DNA of 64,000 nt. Origin: a bacterium. Its GTDB lineage: Bacteria > Cyanobacteriota > Vampirovibrionia > Obscuribacterales > Obscuribacteraceae. The notes under the pieces were generated by a model, which searched no databases, was not told where the DNA came from, and saw only the letters and a list, made by a program, of their open reading frames with translations. Location of the stretch: positions 134,216 through 198,215 of the forward strand of contig WGMS01000022.1 of the NCBI GenBank assembly GCA_016124935.1, read 5' to 3'. Below are positions 54,944 to 62,900 of this stretch, piece by piece; the stretch's first letter is position 1; every line of letters begins with the position of its first letter. Position numbers and translations under genes: made by a program.

Positions 54944-55502
54944 CGATAGTGACCACGGTAAGCAGGCGCAGAGCTCTCCAGGCTCTCAGAGTGAGCCTGC
55001 TGCACCGGTTGCAGCTGGTGCACCTGATACAAGAGATTCGGACGATGAGATCAGTCTGGTTGATGAGCTTGGTATTGTCGATTTAGATATACCGGTCTAT
55101 GGCGGCAGAGGCAGAGTCTTTTCTGCTGCCGGTAGAAACGCCCCGGTGGCGGAATTTACCGAAGACTTCCTGGTCTTGCATCCTCCCCAGCGCCCCTTCG
55201 AGGATGAAAAAGCCGAGTCGGAGGTCATTGTCATTCGCATGGACGATGATGGCATCCTCATCAACGAGCTCGGTCAGCGAAAGAAAGTACCCGGAGCAAA
55301 ATTCCAGGGTAGAGAGATTTTTTATTACTGGGAGCAGAGACCCGGCACCATGAAGCACTATGGCGTCTTCTTCGATGAAGACCACGCCCATCACTTTCTG
55401 ATTTTAGAAGACAGTCGTCTGACCGTAGACGTTATCTTCCAGCTTCGCAACATGACCCACGACGGAGAGTTGGCAAAGTTTACCGAGATCTCTGTGGAAT
55501 AA
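54900..55502 (+). CDS. Acidic beta-rich protein of unknown function
   Basis: 200 residues if started at GTG 54900, which overlaps the ATPase gene by 44 bases; GTG 54909 is an alternative. Residues 1-60 are disordered and acidic. Residues 75-200 look like one beta-rich domain (AEFTEDFLVLHPPQRPF, EVIVIRMDDDGILINELGQ, HYGVFFDEDHAHHFLILEDS). No TM, no cysteine cluster. Family not recognised. The overlap suggests translational coupling with the HerA-like ATPase and a role as accessory subunit. Confidence 0.75.
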   Translation: MRKVTEKADNNPTVNDSDHGKQAQSSPGSQSEPAAPVAAGAPDTRDSDDEISLVDELGIVDLDIPVYGGRGRVFSAAGRNAPVAEFTEDFLVLHPPQRPFEDEKAESEVIVIRMDDDGILINELGQRKKVPGAKFQGREIFYYWEQRPGTMKHYGVFFDEDHAHHFLILEDSRLTVDVIFQLRNMTHDGELAKFTEISVE

Positions 55503-55505
55503 ATT

Positions 55506-56816
55506 TCAGGTTATATCTGCTGCAAGAAGGCAAGGTTCACCAGTTTCGCTGGCTTTCAGTCTGGCGAGCTGGGATTTTTTCATGAGCGTGTCGATGTCTT
55601 TCACATCCGTCGGTGCCGAGGCTATGCCGAATCGCAGGGTCGGGTTATATCTTCCGAGATCCGGAAGTGAAGGAGGCAGATCCGTCATTATTCGCTCTAC
55701 CAGCACCTTTGCCTGGTTGCTGTCGACGCCCGGCAAAATCAAACCGAAAAGTCTGTCGCCGAAGCGACCGAACATATCGACATCCCGTTTTATTCGTGAG
55801 ATTGCAGCGGTAATTCTTGCAAGGTCGTTTGGGTCGAAGCCCCCTGCAAGGGTGGTATCGATCGAAAATACGATAAGTGCCAGAGTAGTGCCGAATCTGC
55901 TAGCCCGGGCGAATTCTCTATCGAGCATATACAGAAAGACTTTTGACGACATGGTCTCTGTTCCCGGTTCATTGAGGCTGCGTCTAGCCTCCTCTAGCAG
56001 AACGCGCTCTATTTGAATAAGCCCATCATTTTGAGTCTCTTGGACCGGTGCCGATTGATAGAGGGTTCCTCCGGATAATGAAGTAACAGGTATATTTGTG
56101 GCGGTACTGATAAGCTCCAGATCTGCTGACTTTAGGCTCTTGCCATTTGGAGCAAGAATCAGTCCGACACGCAGCAGATTGGCAGCCGTGCTTACCCACT
56201 CGTATTTTTTTAGTTCTAGTTTTTCGGCAATGTCCTTTATATTCAGACTGCCGTAGACATTTTTAAAAAAATCGATGTGTTGATTCAGATTTATGTTTGG
56301 AATGCAGCGCAGGCGATTCTCTATATCGGTCTCGGATAATTTGTCAGCCGGCCTGAGCAGAAATGACATATCGGAAATCGCATTCCTTTCCAGGAAATTG
56401 AGATCTTGAACATAAGCTTCGCCCTTATGAACTATTTCCTCAGGACTCAAGCTGATTGTGACCGCCTCAGGCTGTTTGCCGTTCTCGAAGTGGAATCTAC
56501 CTTCTTGCCAGGTAAACAGATCGATAATAGTATTCAGCCCTGTGGCGACAGGAGAGAATGAATGAAGCGGTTTTCCCAAGCCGAACTGAATATTGACACT
56601 GCAAGCTGAACTGCCGACTATAAGATGACCTGTCACTTCATAGTCATTTGCTACTTCCAGAATCCAGGAGATAGGCTTGTCTTTCAAATCCCCCTGAACA
56701 AGAGGGTTGGCGATCAGCTCGTTGCCGTCGCCGGTGCGTTTGAAACCGTCAATCGTGTTTACGCCTGAGCGTTTTAGCCTGTCTCCCAGGCTCTCTCTAT
56801 TCTTGTCTGCCATCAT
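55506..56816 (-). CDS. DUF4388 protein with degenerate GGDEF domain
   Basis: 436 residues. Residues about 30-130 form a DUF4388 (PATAN) domain: QGDLKDKPISWILEVANDYE, GHLIVGSSACSVNIQFGLGK. A helical middle part with possible winged-helix character follows (NIKDIAEKLELKKYEW). Residues about 290-430 form a GGDEF fold (YMLDREFARASRFGTTLALI, RFGDRLFGLILPGVD). The signature GGDEF is replaced by GDRLF, so cyclase activity is very unlikely; it may be a c-di-GMP/GTP sensor or only a scaffold. It is convergent with the ATPase operon (three bases apart) and lies downstream of the giant protein on the same strand. Confidence 0.82.
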   Translation of the reverse strand: MMADKNRESLGDRLKRSGVNTIDGFKRTGDGNELIANPLVQGDLKDKPISWILEVANDYEVTGHLIVGSSACSVNIQFGLGKPLHSFSPVATGLNTIIDLFTWQEGRFHFENGKQPEAVTISLSPEEIVHKGEAYVQDLNFLERNAISDMSFLLRPADKLSETDIENRLRCIPNINLNQHIDFFKNVYGSLNIKDIAEKLELKKYEWVSTAANLLRVGLILAPNGKSLKSADLELISTATNIPVTSLSGGTLYQSAPVQETQNDGLIQIERVLLEEARRSLNEPGTETMSSKVFLYMLDREFARASRFGTTLALIVFSIDTTLAGGFDPNDLARITAAISRIKRDVDMFGRFGDRLFGLILPGVDSNQAKVLVERIMTDLPPSLPDLGRYNPTLRFGIASAPTDVKDIDTLMKKSQLARLKASETGEPCLLAADIT

Positions 56817-56908
56817 CTCCGTTTCTTTCCGGTCAGGGTGTATTTGCTTCGTCTAGTACTTGCTATCGAGCTTTTCATGTCTATACGTTGTCGCTTATGG
56901 GAACATAC

Positions 56909-59900
56909 TCAAGCTGTGATCTTCTTGCCTGCTAGAAACTTCTTGCAATATTCTTCCCAGTTATTGGAAATGTCATTCTGTGCCATCTCTTTCATGGCGG
57001 TAGCAGGCAGATCCATCTTGATCAGCTTCGGCTTCTTACCTTTCAGGCTGTACTCGAATCTAACCGACTTGCTGTCGGACAGTTCGTAAGCCATAACCTG
57101 AATCCACTCGCCGTCTTTGTTGACTTCGAGCTGCATTCGGTTTTTGTTCTTGCCTGTGTCTTTGTTTACGACGCGGGCACAATCGCCGAGCTTCTTGATG
57201 AAGTCTTTGACTTCGGCTTCTTCGTTCTCGACTTTCTTCAGAATCGGTTTTGCGGCGGTTTCGTTTTCTGTCGCCCTCGCTTCTCTGTCGCGGTCGTGAA
57301 GTGTGGTGATCGATTGGATCAGGCTGGCAGAGAGGCTGGTCTCTTCCTGGACGTCGAGGTTCTCTGTCTTGCCGTTTGAACGTTTCTTCGCGACTGAAAT
57401 ATCTGCGTTATCTGCATCGAGGTTGACGGTCTCGGCGCCGGATTTCGAAACTCTTCGCGGTGCCATCATATCGGGATCTGTCTTGACACCGTTTTCGTCC
57501 GGTTCCGCTGCCAGCGAGACTGGAGCTTCCGGATCCGGAATGGTTTCGACACCGTTCGCTCTGCTTACAGGAGCCAGTGGATCGACAACGGTCTTCACGC
57601 CCAGAGTCTCTTCGAGACTGGGAAGCTCTTTATACTCTTTTGTCTTGACTCCTCCTCTCTCTTTGGAGACCGCAGAGAATATAGTCTTGAGACCGGTGAT
57701 GCTGGTCTTAGAGTCGAATACATGACCGCAACTGGGGCACATGGCTACACCTGCAGGAACCGTGTTGTTGCAGGATCCGCAGTCTTTGGCGAATCTGACC
57801 GAAGTGGCCACATCGCGGCTGGTGAATTTGGAGCTGGAAGGATGCACCAGAGCACCATTGGCTCGTTTGAATTCGTTGATTTCATCTCTGGTAGGAAGGA
57901 CCAGAGTGGTGCCACGGGTGACCGCTGCCACCGGCACTCCGCGAACATCAGTGTCTACGGGGATCTGATTCTTTTCGGCGAGTAGTCTCCAGAGGGTGAT
58001 ATCGTTCAGATGAGGATGCTTCATCGCTATGGAGCGCAGAGAATCTCCCAGTCTGACGATGTATTTGATCTCATGGTTTGGATCCAGAGCCAGTCCGAGG
58101 CTGCCTAGCAGGCTCTCTACATTGGCTTTCTTGTTGTCCAGCTGTTGACGCTCTTCTGCGCTCATCGGCTTGCCTTGAGGAATGAAGCCGGCGTCTACGA
58201 CCGATAGATGCTTGCGACGCATGATCCATTCCCGAGCTTCGCGCGGACTGGGCATGGTCAGTACTACCCCGGCTCTGACTTCGAAGGTAGTCTGGTTGTC
58301 TGTGGTTATTGACGTTACTTTGCCTTTGTTGAGATCGGCAATTAGCTTGGCGACCCGGTGATCTTTGTAGAATCTTCTGGCAATCGATTCCAACGATTCA
58401 CCCTCTTTCACCGTGTGCTTACTGCGACGGGTATCCTTGGCGATGAATTCCTCGACCTTTCTTTGTTGTTCGAGAAGCTTGCGAATTCTCTCCAGCTCAG
58501 CGCGACGTCGAGTAGCCAGCACGGTCATCATCGTGTCGGTGAGTTTCTTGATCTCTTCTTTGCGTTTCTTCAGGCGCTCTTCTTCGTCTTCTCGACGCTT
58601 CTCTTCCTCTTCGCGTTTGTTATTGATGCGATCTTGCTCGAGTTCTCTGTCGATGCGATCCTGCTCTCTCGATTCCATGTCCATGATCTCTGGTCTGGAG
58701 GCGATGTCACCATGGGCGGCACCGGACCAGTCGTCGGCAGGATTGTAATCGGAATTACCGTGATGAAGATCCTGCAATCTAGATTCGATTGCCTGATGGA
58801 TTTTTGCCAGTTCATCGGCAACCACATCGGCCAGATTGGCATGTCTGCCGGCGCTTCCGTCTACACCCTGATCGTGCTCTGCGCGGATTTGCTCTTCTCT
58901 TTGTTTCTGGGTCTCTGCAAAGATCGAGTCGATTTTCTCTCCGCGGATGCGCTGGGTGTTGTCGATATCGGTATTTCGTTCACCGTTTCTATCGCTTTCG
59001 CTGACTGTGGTGCCGTCCGGCTGGGTGTTGCCGTTGTTCGGTACATTGCCTACGGGCTTGCCTGTATTAGGATCTAGAAGCTTGCCGCTGTCTGGATCAT
59101 AAGGAAGACCGGTGGTCGGATCTATCGGTTTGCCTGCGACAGGATCGATGGTGTTGTCGGCGGTGCTTCCGGCAGGAGTGCCGGGATCGACATTGTTTGC
59201 ACCGCCTGCGTTCTGCTTCGAAGGCACTGGACCAATCGGTCTGCCAGAATTCGGGTCCAGAAGTTGACCGCTCGAAGGATCGTATGGCATTCCGGTGGTG
59301 GGATCTATCGGTTTGCCGGCGACCGGGTCTATGTGTGAGCCGGAGCCAGATCCGGAACCAGAACCGGAACCAGAACCAGAACCGGAACCAGAACCGGGAC
59401 CAGTGCCGCTGGGAGCGCCTGGATCGTTGTTGATGTAGCCAATCGGCTTGCCAGAGGTCGGATCTAGAAGCTGACCGCTGGAAGGATCGTAGGGCATGCC
59501 GCTGACCGGGTCTATCGGTTTGCCGGCGACAGGGTTTACATAAGGATTGGACGAGCCGGAACCTACCGGAGTCGAACCGGCACCGGGGTCCACATTGACA
59601 TAGGGGCTTCCCGGGTCCGCCGGAACGTTTCCATGATTTATTGTTGATGTTGTCGATGTTCCTGATGGCGCCGGCGCGACAGGTGTGACAGGAGAGATTG
59701 TGCCGCTGTCGAACACACCGCCATCACTGCTGGGGATCGAAGGAACCGGCTCAAAAGCACCTGGGCTGACCGGCGCCGGTATCGGAGCAGAATATGGATC
59801 CGTATAAGGTGGCGTGGTCGGCACGAACGAGGAGTTGTTGTTGACAGGCTGAGGATCGTAACTGGTCGGAGTATAGTCGGAGCCGGAATTGCCACCGGAA

Positions 59901-62900
59901 AGGGCGCTTCCAATAGCGCCGGCTGCCGCTCCGATAAGAGCGTCTTCGATGCTGCCACCATTTGCGATGTTGGTGATTGCACCGTTGATGGCGCCTTCAC
60001 CGGCAGAGTCAGCACCACTACCGGCCTGCAAGCCGCTGAACAGAGGATTGCTGCCGCCGGTATTGCTAGGAGCGGAGCTGGAACCAGTGGTGCTTACTGG
60101 AGTGCTTGTTGCTGTGGTAGGTATAGTCGAAGTGGTGGTATCCGTAGTCGAAGTTGTAAGTGTAGTCGGAGTTGTAGGTGTAGTCGGAGTAGTCGAGCCT
60201 GCAGCCGGGCTGTTATTCGTTGCTGTTACAGGTGCGGTTCCGTTATCGCTATTTTCATTGTTGGCGTCGTTGATGGCACCGGCTATGGCACCGCCAATGG
60301 CTCCAGCAATTACATCTTCGACGCTGCCGCCGTTGAGTGCTCCGTTGATGGCTCCGGCGACGGCTCCTTCGCCGGCGTTGTCGGCCGAGGCTCCAGCGTT
60401 GAGACCACCGGCCAGCGGATTGTCTGCATTGTTGACGACGGTGCCTGTGTTACCGTTATTATTGGAATTACCGGCGTTGGTGATGCTTGCGCTGGTTCCA
60501 ACCGGCGCGGTGGTGTCTGCGTTATCGTTCTGAGTTCCAGTAGTCGGCGCACTTCCGGTCGCTGTGGTGGAAGTGTCAACAGGCGACGCGGTGCTGTCCG
60601 TAGCAGTCGTCGTATCAGTGGTGGGTGCATTGCCACTGGTAGTGGGGATAACGGCGTCAGCTCCACTCATACTGGGAGTCGTTGTGGCAGAGCCGTTGTC
60701 GGTTGCTGTGGTGGTATTCGGAGTCGAAGTGGTCGCGTCTGCAGTCGGGTTGCCATTGTTATTGTTGGCGTCATTGATAGCACCGGCTATGGCTCCGCCG
60801 ATGGCTCCAGCAATTACATCTTCTACGCTGCCGCCGTTGAGTGCACCGTTGATGGCACCGGCGAGGGCTCCTTCGCCGGCGTTGTCAGCCGAGGCTCCGG
60901 CGTTGAGACCATCTAGGATGGGACTGCTACTGGAAGCGGAGTCTGTGTTGTTGTTGGTTCCTGTCGAATCTGTCGAATCCGTGGCAGTAGTGCTTTGATC
61001 CGGAGTGAAATCGATAACGTCGGTGTCGGTGACTGCGCTGCCTATGACATTGCCCTGAGAATCTACAACATATCTGACAGTACCGTCGTTGTCCATGACA
61101 AGAGTGTTGTTGTCTCCGACCGTAAGGGTGGTCCAGTCCTCTGGAATAACGAAACTGCTTCCATCGGTCAGTGTGAGGGTAGTCGGTACGGTCGGTACCG
61201 CAGGAACTTGAGCTTCGCCAGAGTCGCCGGTATCAACGGATGTTGGATGGTCAACGGTATTATCCTGGTCGCTGTCTAGTATAGTCTCTGTCGGCGCGGT
61301 TGATGTGCTGCCAGAGTCTACGGGCGTTTGAGTTGGGTCGACAGCGGTGGAATCGGTGCCAGTCGAGGCCGGAGTGTGAGTTGTATTGGAGCCGGATACT
61401 GCAACTACATCGGGATTTGCGTTGGAGGTACCGCTATTTACGGTTATGGTCACGCCAGAGCCGTTGCTGCTTACAATGCTGCCGGATTGATCCTGGGTAG
61501 TGTTGAAGGCATCGTTGAGACCGCTACCTATGGCTGCACCTATCGCTCCGGAGATGGCGCCCAAGATTGCACCTTCGGCGCCATCTGTCTGGGCTCCTGC
61601 AAGTGCTCCAATGATTGCTCCATCGGCGATGCTGCCACCATTGGCGCCGGTGGCGATTCCTACTGTCAGTCCTGTTCCTGCCGCAGTCGCGTCGGTTGCA
61701 CCGTTTTGCGCAGGGGTTACTGTGACAGCGCCAGTTCCCGCAGAGCCGGTCCCGCTGTTCGCAGCGGTCGTGCTTGGATCGATGTTGACCGCTGTGCCGT
61801 TAGTAGTGGTGGTGCCAGGTTGAACCGCAACTGCGACTCCGTTAGGCAATGTAACGACGGTTCCGGTTTGGGGCTGGGTATTGACCGTTTGACCGGTTTG
61901 ATTTTGTGCGGCTGTCGGATCTTGCACAGTAGTAGTTTGAGTGGCGGTAGGATCCTGGGTGGTTGCTGCTTGTGTAGTTGCAGTTTGAGTTGTCGCAGTT
62001 TGAGTTGTCGCAGTCTGATTCGTTCCGGTCTGTCCAGTTTGGGTTGCAGTTGTGGGGGCGCTTGTACTGGAGAGGTTTGTGGAGCCTGTTGCAGTAGTTG
62101 AGGTTTGACCCGCAGTTGCTCCAGTACCAGAGGCGCTGCCGGAGCCACTTCCGGAGCTATTGGAAGAGGTGGTGGCAGTCGATGTAGGTGTGGTGGAGGA
62201 CGATATTGTCTGACCAGAACTGGAAGTTGAGCTGCCTGTGGGCGAGCTTTGTGTTGTGACAGTTTGACTGGTGGTTGTGGAAGTCGGAGTGCTGGTAGTT
62301 GTGGTGCCGCTGGATTGCGCAATCGGAATTGCTGTACCGGTGGTGCTGACAGATACAGGAGTACTGCTCGTGGTGACAGGCGTTCCGAGAGTAATAGTGG
62401 TGGCAGTAGTTCCGTTTGTGCCAGTTCCACTGGTTGTAGTGGATGTGTTGTTGTTGCGGGTGGTAACCGTAGTGGCAGGAGTTGCAGTGGTCGGAGCGGC
62501 TGTGCCAGTGGTGCCAGCAGTCGGAGTCGCTGTGCCAGTCGTCGGAGTTACGGTTGTAACGGTATTGTTTGAAGTGCTCGGTAGAACGTTGGTCGAGCTA
62601 GTTCCACCGGTTACGCCGGTATTTCCGATGGTTACTCCAATCGATACTCCAGGAGCGATGGTGGCGGTAGCAGTTACTGCAATTCCTGTTGTAGTTGGAT
62701 TCACGCTCAGGGAGACACCGGTGTTGTTGGTTGCCGATCCGAGGGAGAGGGTTCCGGTAACCTGGGTACCACCAGAGTTGCTCGTTGTTGATACTTGAAT
62801 GCCAGATCCATTCGCATTAATAGGTTGTGCGGACGTAGCGCTTGTGCTGCTGGAGCTGGCCGGGAGGGTCGGGTTGGAGGTGGTGCCGGTGGTTTGCTGA

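Noticed and set aside
61328..62101. Cys/Gly/Ser-rich plus-strand frame of 257 codons
   Set aside because: Antisense to the Thr/Ser-rich giant protein; the low-complexity composition simply mirrors the repeats.
62704..62704. GTG at 62704 as start of the giant protein
   Set aside because: The same frame is open upstream to the window edge with continuous repeats, and no ribosome-binding site precedes this GTG.
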